Numbered from the stretch's first letter, positions 1-11,229 are shown. The stretch is 64,000 nt of DNA from Forficula auricularia (GCA_024734495.1 JALMQS010000102.1:11510223-11574222), one strand, 5' to 3'. Numbers and translations: made by a program. Notes: a model not told the origin generated them from the letters alone.

Positions 1-1660
1 ACCATTTAACAACGCCAAAAGAGTATATGAGGATAGCCACAGCCCAGGTGTTGATAGCCTTAAATAATAAGTTTCTAGAATTTAATTTAGTATTTAGCAG
101 TTTAGTTAATCGGTATTTGTATTTATTACTAAATTCATCTTTCAGCTTTTTATGAGGAATTCCCTGGCATTGCTGAATTCCTAAATATTTATAGGAATCC
201 TCAGGGCCGAGTGAAGCAATACCCTCCAAAATCTCACCGGACACAGCGGCTTTTCCCTTCACCAAATGAAGACTAGCACATTTGTCGAGACCGAAATTCA
301 TGTTTATGGACGGACTAAAATCTTTCGTTAAACTCGTGAGATGTTCCAGTTGTTGTTGGTTTTCGACATATAGTTTTAAATCGTCCATATAAAGTAAGTG
401 GCTAAACCTAGTTTCTTCACGAGGGGCCACCCTAAAACCGTTGATTAGATGTATTAAGAATGTGAGATGAAGGATTTAGAGCCAAACAGAACCAAGTAGG
501 GCTTAGAGAATCTCCTGATAAATTCCCCGTTTGATGTTTGTTATACCAAGGTTGTTGGAATCTATAAAAAGTGGAAGTTTTCCATCCGCTCATCAAGGAA
601 GTTAAAAGATGACAAATATTTGGAGAAATTTAGTATATTTCTAATGTTTTCAAAAGCCAGTTGTGCGGAACTGAATCAAATGCCTTAGAATAATCAATAT
701 AACATGAGTAGAGACTGCGGGATCTTATCTGCGCTTGTTTCATAATAACGCTATCTATAATTAGTTGTTCTTTACAGCCTCTCGAGCCACGTCGACAGCC
801 CTTCTGTTCAAAAGCAAGAATGTCATTATCTTCACAGTGTTGGTAGATTTTAGAGTTGATCATAGATGTTAAGAGCTTGTAGAAGTTCGAAAGGCACGTT
901 ATAGGACGATAATTTTGAGGGTTATGGGGATCTTCTTTCTTATATATTAGATGTTTCCTTAAGTCAGATAAAGAGGTACAATCTCCGGATTAGTAAGAGC
1001 TCGAGAAAAACAATCAGCCAAACATTTGTAGGTTGAGGTAAATTGCTTCAACCAGAAGTTCTGAATATTGTCAGGACCGGGGCTTTCCAGTTGTGTGTTC
1101 TCTTAAGAGTCTCATCAACATCCGTTTCAGTAAATTGGGTGGTTTCCATGTGGAGCAAACGAGACGAAATATTTTCAGTTTCTTTTATCCAAGCGGCGGT
1201 AAGATCCGCTGGTGCCTCTTTTTCCCAAATAGATTTCCAATATCTGAGAAAATTACCATTCTTGATTGAAGAGGGACGGGGATTATCTGATGCAGCTTGG
1301 AGAGCTCGATAAAATTGATTTCCTTTTTTCTGAAATAGATTGCTTTGTTCTATGCGCTTGGTTTGCTTCACCATAGCGTCTTAGCCTCGCAACCTTCACT
1401 CTCGCTTTCTGTCTCAAATCGTCACGATAAATAATCAATTTACCCCGACTCTCAGCATTATCTGGAGCAGTCTTTAGATAAAAGAATATTTGTTTCATCT
1501 TTTTTTGAACTTTTTTAGAGCTATTACCATTTAGGTGCTCAGTTATTATATCTGCTCGTGCTCGAAAGTAATCAATTTTGTTTCGCAGTCCTGCATCCAT
1601 GGGGGACTTTTAGGCGGCATTCCAGATTTTCTTTCACCGTTCCTTTGAGGGGGATAACAT
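1..1660 (-). pseudogene. Reverse transcriptase region of an RLE-type (R2/R4/Dong-like) non-LTR retrotransposon, broken
   Basis: Read on the minus strand, several short frames together spell a reverse transcriptase. From N to C: a basic region with YWKSIWEKE (about 1048-1374); KGCRRGSRGCKEQLIIDS and CYIDYSKAFDSVPH (630-863), the finger/palm motifs; GDSLSP (near 510); and LLYMDDLKLY with YMDD at 380-391. NMNFGLDKCASLHLVKGKA follows, then a thumb-like stretch with INTWAVAILIYSFGVVKW that runs off the left edge. YMDD rather than FADD, with KGCRRGSRGCKEQL, is what I recall from elements with a C-terminal restriction-like endonuclease. The endonuclease would lie to the left of the window, so the clade is inferred. 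Stops and frameshifts separate the pieces, so this is a dead copy. Confidence 0.8.
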
Positions 1661-2470
1661 CTTGATTGTTTAGCTTTAGCACTACCACTGCTGCAACATA
1701 AATGGCTGTATGGATTTCGTTGAAATCAGAAAGGATCTCCATGTACTTAGGGAGAACGTTATTTACTGCTTGAATATATTTTTGGAGCCCGCGCTAGTAA
1801 TCAGAATAGGTAGTTTAGGTCGAGCTAATGGGTCCGAATTCTGGTATAGGCCCAGGGTTGTTATAAAAAGGCCATATATATGGTGATCTTCCTCGAAACT
1901 TCTCGTGAGGGGGGTATTACATAAGCAATGGAAGTATTACTTGCTGGTTCAAGATTAACGTTGGATTATCCGGAGCTGTGTTCGAGGGTAAGATCTGATT
2001 CTTCAGCCTGACTTAATAGATGTCCCGCATCACGACGAGTTGTAGCGATTTCTTCTTCTGTTAGATAGCCTTTTCTTCATTATTATATTTTTCCTATCTG
2101 CAACATTCTGCTCCGATAGCTGTAACTCTGGATGCAGCTTTGCAAACTCCAGCGTGAAGTTTATATCTCCATCCAGGAAGCGGATTGTCTCTGGAAGAGT
2201 TCACCATGTAGAAGATGCGCATTATATCAGAATTTAATTCTTTTGACCATCTTATCCTAGAACTCTTTTCTCTCCTTGCAGCAACCCTTTGATTACCTTG
2301 GGGCAAGCTGTCAGGGAGGGTTGGCACCAGTTGACATCTGTCATTTCTAGCACCGGCTCCAGAAATGCCCTGGCGGTCCCCAGGCAGCGTCCTTTTTCCG
2401 AGGCTTTTTGATTTCACCATTTTCATGGGTATGGGTGGCTCCGGTAAGGAAAGGAGCGCCACGCCCTATC
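1661..2470 (-). pseudogene. N-terminal part of the same RLE-type element
   Basis: Directly upstream, on the minus strand, of the YMDD reverse transcriptase. A 122-residue frame at 2094-2462 contains IRWSKELNSDIMRIFYMVN followed by LPGWRYKLHAGVCK. That resembles the helical, basic leader I associate with Dong/R4-type proteins (a tryptophan plus acidic/aromatic helix, then an arginine/lysine-rich segment). The linker at 1661-2093 has no long frame and appears frameshifted. The likely role was nucleic-acid binding before the RT domain. Assignment depends on position and a weak motif match. Confidence 0.5.
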
Positions 2471-2754
2471 AGCTCGCAATCCGCCGTGCCCGTAAGAGAA
2501 GAAGGATGAAAAAAAGAATGAGCCCCTACCCCTCGAAAATCTAATAGTGTCGGGGTCGGAAAAAGCAGAGTTGGCCAAGGGAGATAGGAAAGAGAAAAGA
2601 GAGAAGCCTGACACAAGTAAGTGAAAGCAATGTCAGACTTAGCTCGGTTAACCCCGTGGTCTCCATCCACGTACTCATCAGAAATGAGTTCCTGAGGATT
2701 ATTTTATTATCATTTGATTTTTCAATATTTTACACTTCATGGTTTTTAAAAACA

Positions 2755-2975
2755 TGTAATGCTCAGTCCGACAGAGGGCGCTGAGGTCGTCAGTGTGTTG
2801 GTTTTTTGACTGGACTGTACATGGAGACTATATACGTAAGCCTGACCGACACTTGATTGACTCAGTTAACCTATAATCGGAGTGGGTGCTCATACTTGGA
2901 GAACGATCGCAGAACAAGTCGATCGAAACGTCGTAGTTTTATTGTATTATTGTTCGTGTTCAATAAATAATTACA
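2755..2975 (+). repeat. LTR-like or Penelope pLTR-like terminal repeat with hammerhead-like motif
   Basis: The segment begins TGTAATG and ends AATTACA, an inverted TGTAAT/ATTACA pair. It contains a TATA-like ACTATATACG near 2830 and AATAAA near 2962, as a retroelement LTR would. The flanking 5 bases do not match, so no target duplication is seen. A degenerate hammerhead-like motif lies at 2896-2932: TTGGAGA, hairpin GATCG/CGATC, GAAAC, GTC. That favours a Penelope-type terminal repeat over an ordinary LTR. Either reading is tentative. Confidence 0.35.
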
Positions 2976-3158
2976 ATTAATTATGTGTGATTTAAATAAA
3001 AATTGCTGTGAGGTATTTAAGCCCTTTGAACCTCAAAACAGCATCTAATTATTATACATAAGTCATCAGCGCCTTCAATATATTAATATATTTGTTAGAT
3101 ACTATAGATATGAAGGTTTGACCTTCATTAGTCTATTTTAATTAAAAATATTATGTTT

Positions 3159-3268
3159 GTTATTTCTCATGGATTGAAATACACAATTGGATGTAGGTGA
3201 ATTCATTTGGTTGTAATAGTAAGCTGGTCACTCAACAAATGAAACGTATTTCAACTCATGAGAAATAA
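3159..3268. repeat. Short inverted repeat
   Basis: Arms TTATTTCTCATGGATTGAA (left) and its near complement ending CTCATGAGAAATAA (right) are about 23 bp, with a 64-bp spacer. It could be a small MITE or the termini of a larger decayed element. No coding content. Confidence 0.45.
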
Positions 3269-3419
3269 AAGAGGGAATATTTATATTTAAAAATACTGTT
3301 GATAAATGTCAAAACTTAGAAACTATAGTCCCTAACACATTAATTAATAAGGACAACTTCATTGATTTCTCCTTAAGTATAATCACTATAGTCAGCCCCC
3401 GATCCCAGATGTTATGTAT

Positions 3420-3615
3420 GACTAAGACTATAGTCTCGTGATAAATAAAATTTATAATTCCAGCAGAAGACACACTCTTTTATTGTCTCCTTCAATATAT
3501 AAAAATCCTTGCTACCCTCGGCACAAAAACTTTCAATTTAATTTAAATACAAATCAGTTCCTATGCCCAAAAGCGGGCTTCTGCAGCTGGTATAATTATA
3601 TAAGAGCAAGTATTA
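3420..3615 (+). repeat. Penelope-like terminal repeat fragment (family P, copy 1)
   Basis: It starts with GACTATAGTCTCGTGATAAAT and continues through ACTCTTTTATTGTCTCC, GCTACCCTCGGCAC and CCAAAAGCGGGC. The same order of words recurs at 5430-5640, 53470-53580 and, in part, 62515-62590. In those copies the block follows a hammerhead-like motif; here the ribozyme part upstream of the GACTATAGTC end is missing. Family P is assigned to Penelope-like elements by the hammerhead association, which is inference. Confidence 0.55.
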
Positions 3616-3739
3616 AATTTCTAAAAGGGTGCATGGCACATGGGAGATGTGCATAAAAAATGAACTTTTTTGAGTAAATCACTACTCCGATAGACCGGCC
3701 AGCTTCCCTCGCAGAGTTTGAATGTGTGCTTTTATTTTT

Positions 3740-4080
3740 ATTTTAAGAAATGAAGCTTCTTATTCTTGGGGATCTAGAATTATTTAGTGGGAGATTTTGC
3801 ACAGAGGAATTGGCATTGGAGGGATTGCTAACGTGCATTATCCACAATTTTACTGGAATTGGTGAGAGCTGAGAGGGACGTGAGAAAGAGAATGACACAG
3901 CACGTGAGCCCAATGGACGCCTGGGGAGCAGCTCATGCTCGTATAAAGAAAGCACTTCGTGAAAGACGAGAGGGAGTCATTTAGCTTTGATCTCTAGGCG
4001 ATTATCTCGGGAACATTAGAGGAATGTGCGGTTGGATGGAGAACATGTCCTCAATATTATTATTACCCCCGATTAACAGA
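3740..4080. other. Unassigned interval
   Basis: Slightly GC-richer than its surroundings. Short frames exist on both strands but none shows a recognisable motif or splice context. I see no repeat partner elsewhere in the window. Confidence 0.3.
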
Positions 4081-4185
4081 AATAAACTTTTTAAAAACTG
4101 ATATAATTAATTTATCATAATTGAAACTACTGAATAGATAATTTTTGCTCTAAGAATAATGAAACATAATAAAAGTATATTTAAA

Positions 4186-4210
4186 TATATATATATATAT
4201 ATATATATAA
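4186..4210. repeat. (TA)n microsatellite
   Basis: A simple alternating TA tract next to the RTE-like fragment. No coding role. Confidence 0.9.
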
Positions 4211-4289
4211 ATGTACTGTTACGCTTAAGTGATACGTTGAAGAATCTCCAAAACTTCTTCACCGATTTCTTTGAAATTTTCACACAACA

Positions 4290-4600
4290 TTCCATTCAAA
4301 TGGAAGAATCGGAGAAAAGAAGAACCTTGTGGAAGAGTCTGAAGAAGAGAAGAGGTCAGATGATGGGGCACACACTGAGACATGGGGGACTGCTTAGGGA
4401 TATCTTGGAGGGGGAGGTGGGAAAGAAAAGGGGAAGGGGAAGACCCAGATTAGAATATTTCAACCAAATAATTGGGGATAAGTGGGATGCCAGACATTTA
4501 GAGAGGTTAAACAGCTGGCGGGGGACAGAGTCGAGTGGAGACGGATTGTTGCATCAAACCAGTCTTAGGACTGTATACTCAATGATGATGATGATCCATT
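4290..4600 (+). pseudogene. 3' end of an RTE-like non-LTR retrotransposon (5'-truncated)
   Basis: The plus strand encodes ERRTLWKSLKKRRGQMMGHT, then HGGLLRDILEGEVGKKRGRG and HLERLNSW. This is nearly identical to the C-terminal end of the longer copy at 54140-55162 (minus) and to 23630-24290 (plus). The copy ends with ACTCAATGATGATGATG, a short ATG-repeat tail shared by all three copies. Simple-repeat 3' tails are typical of RTE-clade elements, which supports that clade. 5' truncation is normal for target-primed reverse transcription. Confidence 0.8.
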
Positions 4601-5039
4601 CAGATACACGAGTGTTTTTATAAATAGTGTTTTTATAGATATCACACCTGTGGCATGTAAAATATATTTTTTTCGAGGAAACAAAGCCAGCGCCTCTCTG
4701 TGGGGGGGGTAAAAGCAAACAAACAAGATGGCCGATAATAGCTTTTTGGAAATCTTTCAACTGTCAATATTATTTTTGGTTAAGGGAACAATTTTGACAA
4801 GTAATATATAATTCATTTACTGTTTTAATACCTATTCTATAATTATTTACATTTTCAATTTATTTTCAAAACTATTATTATTTTTTAAATATATTTAAAT
4901 TTTTGATCAAATGAATTTTGACAGGTAAGTAATATATTTTATAATCATTTATCATTTTTTTAATATATTGTTTTATTCTTATTTTATTAAAGAAAAAGCT
5001 TTGTCTTCTTTATTTTATAACTGTTTTTATTAAACGGAC

Positions 5040-5205
5040 ATATGTTACGAATAGAGTTTCGATAGGTCCAGTGGTTTAGGCGTAGGCATAAGAGTTAGTC
5101 ACAGCAACGCGTGGTCGGGTCAGCTATTATCTAAATAAATTTTAACCATAAAACGAGACGCTCCCCGCCAGGAGCTAGGTGACGCCGAAGGCCCAGGCGT
5201 CAGCT
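5040..5205 (+). repeat. Possible tRNA-derived SINE head with hairpin
   Basis: GGTCCAGTGGTTTAGGCG loosely resembles an RNA polymerase III box A region, and GTGGTCGGGTC about 45 bases on sits where a box B would be. A GACGCC/GGCGTC hairpin follows near 5181-5202. The match is loose and no second copy was found in the window. Confidence 0.25.
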
Positions 5206-5208
5206 AAG

Positions 5209-5257
<49 letters not shown>
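5209..5257. repeat. (TA)n microsatellite
   Basis: Long TA tract broken by one CA, immediately after the hairpin block. It is likely the tail or expansion site of the preceding repeat. Confidence 0.9.
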
Positions 5258-5259
<2 letters not shown>

Positions 5260-5360
5260 GACTTCATAAAAATAAGTCAGACAAGTGCTAGGAGGACTAG
5301 AAAAAACTTTCCTCGCACCGCCCCTGATCTCTCAAATATTTCAGAGTTTATTAAATATAA

Positions 5361-5640
5361 ATCATTGAATGAGACAATAAAAGAGTAATGTCTTCTGCTG
5401 GAATTATAGATTTTACTTATAACGAGACTATAGTCTCGTGATAAATAAAATTTATAATTCCATGAAAAGACATACTCTTTTATTGTCTCCTTCAATATAT
5501 ACAAATTCTGCTACCCTCGGCACAAAAACTTTCAATTTAATTTAAATACAAATCAGTTCCTATGCCCAAAAGCGGGCTTTGCAGCTGGTATAATTATATA
5601 AGAGCAAGTATTAAATTTCTCTTTCAAGGTATTCACAATT
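5361..5640. repeat. Head-to-head Penelope-like terminal repeats (family P, copy 2)
   Basis: Two family P ends face each other around the perfect palindrome CGAGACTATAGTCTCG at 5423-5438. Arms extend to GAGACAATAAAAGAG on the left and CTCTTTTATTGTCTC on the right. The right arm continues through GCTACCCTCGGCAC and CCAAAAGCGGGC to about 5640. The hammerhead core seen at 53287-53322 is absent, as if the two copies had collapsed exactly at the ribozyme 3' boundary. Head-to-head arrangement is common among Penelope-like copies. Confidence 0.6.
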
Positions 5641-5764
5641 TAAAGTCTTCTAACCCTATAATGGATACTTTGACTTTGTCAACTAGGAAAAGGAAACTAT
5701 GTCCTGAAAATATTGAAATAAAATTTGAAAAGAAATATAAAAGTTTTTTACTAATCCCTAAAGG

Positions 5765-6347
5765 TCGAAAATTGCCGAAAAATACATTGATCTGTTCGTT
5801 TCTTCGTGCGTCTGTATCTTGCTTGATTTCAGCAGCAGTAAATTGCAGAGTAAGGAAATTCGAAAGATAGCTAAGTGTCAAATAGAAGGAGTAAACTTTT
5901 GATTGAAATCTCGTAGGAGAACTGCAATACCTTTTTTTTTATTTTTAAAAATTATATTCAAAAAATCTAAATCTTAGCTTAAGTATTAATGTTTTTATTC
6001 AATATCACACTTGAATTATTTTGCATTTTTATATCGATCTATTTTAAAAATGGACAAAATTGTCAGAAAAATCTATTTGTCTGTTCGTTTCTTCTTGCGT
6101 GTGTATCTTGCTTGATTTCAGTGGCAATAAATTGCAGTGTAACGAAATTTGAAACATAAGGTAAATATCAAATAGAAATAGTAAGCTTTTGATTGAAATA
6201 CGGAAGAACCGAAATACCCATTTTGTCAAAGTTTATATACAAAAAATCTAAATCAATAATATAAACTTAGATTAAGTATTAATAGTTTTATTCAATATCA
6301 CACTTGAATTATTTTTCATTTTTATATGGATCTATTTTAAAATGTAA
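5765..6347. repeat. Tandem duplication, about 288-bp unit, two copies
   Basis: TCTGTTCGTTTCTTC, TGCTTGATTTCAG, GTCAAATAGAA, TTTTGATTGAAAT and CAATATCACACTTGAATTAT occur in the same order starting near 5792 and again near 6080. The copies are clearly diverged, so this is an old local duplication. No protein is encoded. Confidence 0.75.
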
Positions 6348-8620
6348 TAAATAGTTCATTTATAAAAATATTACCTTATTATGTTATTAGAGATTTTATA
6401 TTGTAAAGTGTAATTACTTTAAAATTAAGTATGTAGTGAAAGCAAGGAAAATAAATGTTTTATGTTAAAAGATTAGAATCTTCCTTTGGGATATATATAC
6501 CATATATAAAGGTGCAAAAAAACTTTTCAAATAAAGGTGCAGGTAAGCGGAAATAAAAGATTGTAAGTTCAAAGTATCCTCTCTTTATGTGGTTCCATTT
6601 TAGTTTAATGACATGCAAGTCAAAATGAATGAGACTATTTTATTTTATTTTTATTTTTTTATGATTGAATGCAAAGAGGTGCAATACCTTTGAGTTAGAA
6701 TTGATGTAGTCAGCTAAAGAGGATGTGTTAGTAAAATTCGGAATAATCATGGAGTGATGGTATTCGTGGTATTGAAAGATTGAAATTTGTAGGATTTGAA
6801 TTTGAAAGGAGGGAGACAATTGATCTAATAAAAGTCCCATCTGTAAGAAATACACAATTTTCAAACATTCAACATTTTTCTACTGAATACAAATCAAACG
6901 CATGTATTTGCTAAATCGTTTATCCCTATGGCTTCTAATATTGAGATAAAAGAATCATGAGCTCACATTGGCAGGGAGGCCAGCCCCTGAAGTAGGCCTG
7001 TACAACTTTATCTAAAAGACCAAAGTAGTACACACCTACCACGTTACTCAAAGATCAAGAATTTGATTTTCCAGAAAACAAGTAAATCAAATACTTGATC
7101 TAAATGTTATTATTAGTAGAACGAGCACCTACCTGAAAAAAGAAAAAATATTATTAGTAAAATAATATAGTGAATTTAAAGTATTTTTTAAACAATTATT
7201 CGGAATAAAATTAAATTTTACTATTATTTAATTATTTAATTTGATTTTTTTCTTGAAAAACTCGAAAAAAGTACTTGAAAAATTTAGACTATTTATTACA
7301 TATTTAATTATAAGAATAGAGTATTATAAAGATATCTTACCTTAACAGCCAACGTCTCGTGTGGACATGGAATACTCTGGCCCCACAAGAACACACTTAT
7401 GGTACAATCGCGAACCAACAAAAATATACTCACGAAACTTTTCGATTATGAAGGAATAAGTTTATTTATTTATTGGGATAGGATTAAGGATTAAGGATAT
7501 GATTCTCTTGGAAAAAGAATCATGAGATCACGTGGGCAGGGAGGCAAACCCCTGAAGTAGGTCTGTACTTCTTACTCTATTATAGAACAAAGAAGTAAAC
7601 ACCAACCCATTACCCAGATATTAATATTTTATTCTACATCTCGAATTAATTTCAAAAATTCAACTTTTATTCATGGAATTATATTCGAATCTCTAAATTT
7701 TTACTTTATTTCATAATAATTTGTGCGAATTTTTATCCCAACGGCCATTTAATTTAGAAAAATTTGTTCTTGACCATTGTATTTATTAGTTATTAAATTA
7801 TATTATACTCTACTTATTCTTAGAGACAAAGAGGTCGGAAAGGTTCCGTTGTATTTTCAGTCAGAATAAAAATATTATATTATTAAATTATGAGATTTTT
7901 CCAGTGTACCTTACAAATTATATTTTAAAATTAGGGGTACATTGAAATACAAATTGTTTTTATGGGGAGGGAGTCAACCCCAAGCTTAACCCCTTTTAGT
8001 CGCCTTTTTCGACAAGCAGAGGATACTGTGGACCAATTCTAGCCCGGGCCACGGTCCTATGGACACAAACCGAGATACTAAAAAGTAGATTTTTTGTTTT
8101 GTCAAAAAATCCAACCTTTTTTTTTAGTTTGTTAATGTTAACCATGCTCTTTCGACGTTTACAGTCTAATATATTCCAACATGAGGTAGAAAAATATCAA
8201 AATGAAAGCGTTTTTTATTCACTATGGGACTTTCAACAAAGCAATTTGATAAATGTTGGAATTTACCTATATATCCTAACTTCTTCATATTTGAATTTTA
8301 CAATAACATATAAAGGCTAAAGAAAAAGAGGTCTCTATTTCAAGAAGATAAGTGTTTTTCTCTTAATATTATTTCAGGTATAATAGAAACTTTCAACTAT
8401 TATGATCTAATTATACTTATTTATTTTTACAAGTAGAACAACAGTTGAAGTAACAGCATCGATATATAACCTTCTAATGGTTAACCATCTAAAAAGATTT
8501 TGTGTATTATATATATTTTTTTCTTTAGAAAAGGTACAAAAATTCTCTTATCAATCCAGTAAATATTTTTTGTGAAAAATTAAATTATCAGGAGTTTAAG
8601 CGAAAATCCTACAAATTTTC
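6348..8620. other. AT-rich interval with small dispersed repeats
   Basis: No credible gene. AATCATGAGCTCACATTGGC at 6953 onward has a diverged partner, AATCATGAGATCACGTGGGC, at 7517 onward, both followed by CCCTGAAGTAGG. A GC-richer block at about 7965-8065 reads as a dispersed-repeat fragment (CCCCTTTTAGTCGCC, GATACTGTGGACC, GGGCCACGG) that I recall from several invertebrate genomes; its class is unknown to me. Confidence 0.45.
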
Positions 8621-9421
8621 TTGAATAAATCTAAGCCAGGGGTGTCCAACCTTTTGACTTACTATGGCCACATTTGAAGGAAACATATTTTTCTCATGTT
8701 CGCAGAAAAAATATACTAATACTATTAATATTTGTTAATCAAAAATGATAGTTAATACTGTAGAATAATGATATTCACCATAACAAAGAATATATTATGT
8801 ATGGTAGATATGAGGTGTTTTTTATTTTTGGAATCATTAAATTATCCAAAAGATTTTAAAAATTGTATTTAAATGTTTACCTTGTCTATCATGAAGGTTT
8901 GAACAATTCTCAAAAAGCAGTTGTCAAAAGAAATACACAAAACGCGACACTTATAAAACACCAATATTAAGGCACTTGACCCGCTGGGTGCTCGACTCGA
9001 AATGAAATAAATGCATTTCAATGCAAAAGAACAGAACAAAGGAAAAGAATCCCGTTACTTTGATTAGATATCAGAAAGGAAAATAATTCCAGATAAAATA
9101 AAAACGTACCTATTCAAGACATGCCCAATTGATTGGAGATTGTTTTTGAAGAACCTTAACATGTGCATCAAGTGATTTTCACTTAACTTTTCCTAATTAA
9201 TTAAAAATCAACATTTTATAGGAATAAACTTTTAAATAAACATTAAATAAATAAAATAACAAATAATCATCTAATTGTAATAAATTCCATCACAAATTTA
9301 CAAAATCAAATACAGTTTTACAGGTGTTATGACCACCTATTATTATTGGTTAAAATATACACTATACAACCATACAATCACTAAGATATATTATGACTAA
9401 ATAATTAATATCTTTAAAAAT

Positions 9422-9710
9422 ATAAATCTTCAATTAGTGAGCGGACAGGAAGGTGTAAATCAAAAAATTGTCATTGATTTTTGCGACGTTTCGCCAACTT
9501 TATTCTGGCTTCATGGGACTTGTTGATTTCTCTGTAACTCTGTTTTTTGTATATTTTTAAGAAGCCTGATGAAGCCAGAATAAAGTTGGCGAAACGTCGC
9601 AAAATCAATAACAATTTTTTTATTTACACCTTCCTGTCCAAACACCTGCAAACGTACTAAATTAATTAAATAATCATGGATGCTATGGGCTTTGATAATA
9701 AATCTTCAAT
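9422..9710. mobile_element. Inverted-repeat insertion with hammerhead-like motifs, nested in the hAT
   Basis: A 276-bp insertion flanked by the 13-bp direct repeat ATAAATCTTCAAT (9422-9434 and 9698-9710). Its inverted arms are 9443-9514 and 9568-9639, with outer ends GGACAGGAAGGTGTAAAT and its complement. The plus-strand motif at 9566-9598 has CTGATGA, a hairpin GCCAG/TTGGC, GAAAC and GTC, the layout of a hammerhead ribozyme. The minus-strand partner at 9485-9517 has a damaged core (CCCATGA). Hammerhead plus inverted layout suggests a truncated Penelope-like element; no RT is present. Confidence 0.65.
9566..9598 (+). ncRNA. Hammerhead-ribozyme-like motif
   Basis: The core is CTGATGA, followed by one extra A, stem II GCCAG/TTGGC (one G-U pair), GAAAC and GTC. 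Flanks give a short stem I (GC/GC, then TTTT/AAAA across a bulge). Stem III would be only the A-U and C-G pairs with no loop, so a monomer could not fold normally. ACGT is self-complementary, so a dimer could. Activity is unproven. Confidence 0.5.
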
Positions 9711-10071
9711 ATACACTATCTAAATTGTAGTATTTCTATACATTACATCAGAAAATTTTCAGGTAAAAAATGTATATCTAATGAAAATCGACTCGAATAG
9801 TGGAGCAAAATGGTGATTATTTTTCCGAAAATCTTGAAATATAGTTTCAGATTCCAAATTTAAAATTATCACTTTTATTTTTCGAGAACTTATCAGTTGA
9901 TTTTCAGATTTCTTATTTTAGAAAAAATCATCAGAGCAAATTGTTTCGGATACAATTTCTAGTAAGATTAGATATAAAAAGAAGTTTATGATTTCATGTC
10001 GGGCCGCATTCATTGCAGTGCTGGCCCACATGCGGCCCGCGGGTCGCAGGTTGGACAGCTCTGATCTAAGC

Positions 10072-10934
10072 GATACAAGAATAAATTATATGAAAGAATA
10101 ATGGTCAATTTTGTATCTTTTGGTATTATAAGAGCGATACTGTAGCGGCAATTGAGTGTAACTAAAGAGCCTGAAGATAGAAAACCATATCGACAGACAA
10201 AGTTATATACAGTTTGGTTTTAGGCGCTCTTGTATTTTTATATTTCTATCAGCTTTATTTATACATTGCCAGAAGATAAAAAAAATAAATATTAACTTAA
10301 TGTATTAGAATTTGCTGTTTACAAATTCAGAGTAAACATATTTGATTCATAAAAATTAATTTAAGTTTAATAACCAATGAATTAAATGTTTTATTTTTCT
10401 ATAAATAAATAAATAAATTCCTAGTTTGCTTTTTTCATAAGAATAATAAATAAAAAGCTCTATCTTTTTCCGTTGGAAGAGTTAAGTTCTTTGACACAAA
10501 CAGAACGGATCTTTTATTTAATTGAAGGTCGATAAGACCCGGCGAGGCCATTGTTAGGGACAAGGTCTTCGAGTGTATCGTATAGTTATCATATTCTATC
10601 TGCTTTTGTTTGGATATACTGATAAGAATGCAAAAACTTGATCCTAAAGTCAAAAATGTTATTTTTCTACAGACAAACTTATAATATAATTATACTCAAG
10701 CAGTCATATCAGGATTTATTTAAAAATAAATAAATAAAAGGTTTGGTTTTCTTTTTAATAAAAAAATTTAAAAAAAAAGATTTAATGTAATAATTAGCGA
10801 GACATCTAGAATTATTTTTGTAGCAGGGTAAAAAAAAAATGTTTATAAAGATGAGGGGCTTCAAATTTGATTGCGAAACCTTTCTTATTTTTTATTCAAA
10901 AACTCGAAATTAAAGATTTCATAATTGCCAATTC
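10072..10934. other. AT-rich interval, nothing recognised
   Basis: No coding, RNA or repeat signal I can support. A 72-residue minus-strand frame at 10435-10653 shows no motif and is likely chance. Confidence 0.4.
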
Positions 10935-11059
10935 AAAGACAGGAGTTTTTTGACGGGTTATAGTGGTGTTTCTCAAAGAGGAAATAAATTTTTTTTTTTT
11001 AATTTTTATTTCCTCTTTGTGACCCACCACTTATAACCCGTCAAAAAACTCCTGTCTTT
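10935..11059. repeat. Foldback palindrome (family F, copy 1)
   Basis: Arms 10935-10988 and 11007-11059 are near-perfect inverted repeats, outer end AAAGACAGGAGTTTTTTGAC, with a T-rich loop. GGGTTATAGTGGTGTTT recurs in the foldback at 53899-54117, so this is a dispersed family. It can form a long hairpin. No coding content. Confidence 0.85.
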
Positions 11060-11229
11060 AATATGTTTCACTATAAACCAACACCGCTTTCCCTAAATGT
11101 TATTGTCAATTCAAAGGTCTGGCCAGTTAAAATTGAAAACGTTTACTCACACAACGACAGAGAGAGAGAGATTAAAAAGCACTCAGGAAGAACTTAAAAA
11201 GTAGATTTTTATAAAATTCTAAACTTCGA

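Larger units (their letters stand above)
8629..10071. mobile_element. Non-autonomous hAT-family element with 8-bp target duplication
   Basis: The element spans 8637-10063. Its termini are CAGGGGTGTCCAACCT (8637-8652) and AGGTTGGACAGCTCTG (10048-10063), inverted repeats with two mismatches. Both sides carry the exact 8-bp direct repeat ATCTAAGC (8629-8636 and 10064-10071). CAG-type termini and an 8-bp duplication are diagnostic of hAT elements. The interior has no transposase-like frame, so the element would have depended on one in trans. It carries a later inverted-repeat insertion at 9435-9710. Confidence 0.9.

Noticed and set aside
2347..2670. A 107-residue minus-strand frame rich in S, F, P and H
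   Set aside because: No domain, no splice context, and it overlaps the better supported retrotransposon N-terminal frame at 2094-2462.
5040..5205. Functional tRNA gene
   Set aside because: No cloverleaf can be drawn; only loose box A/B-like words are present, so at most a SINE head.
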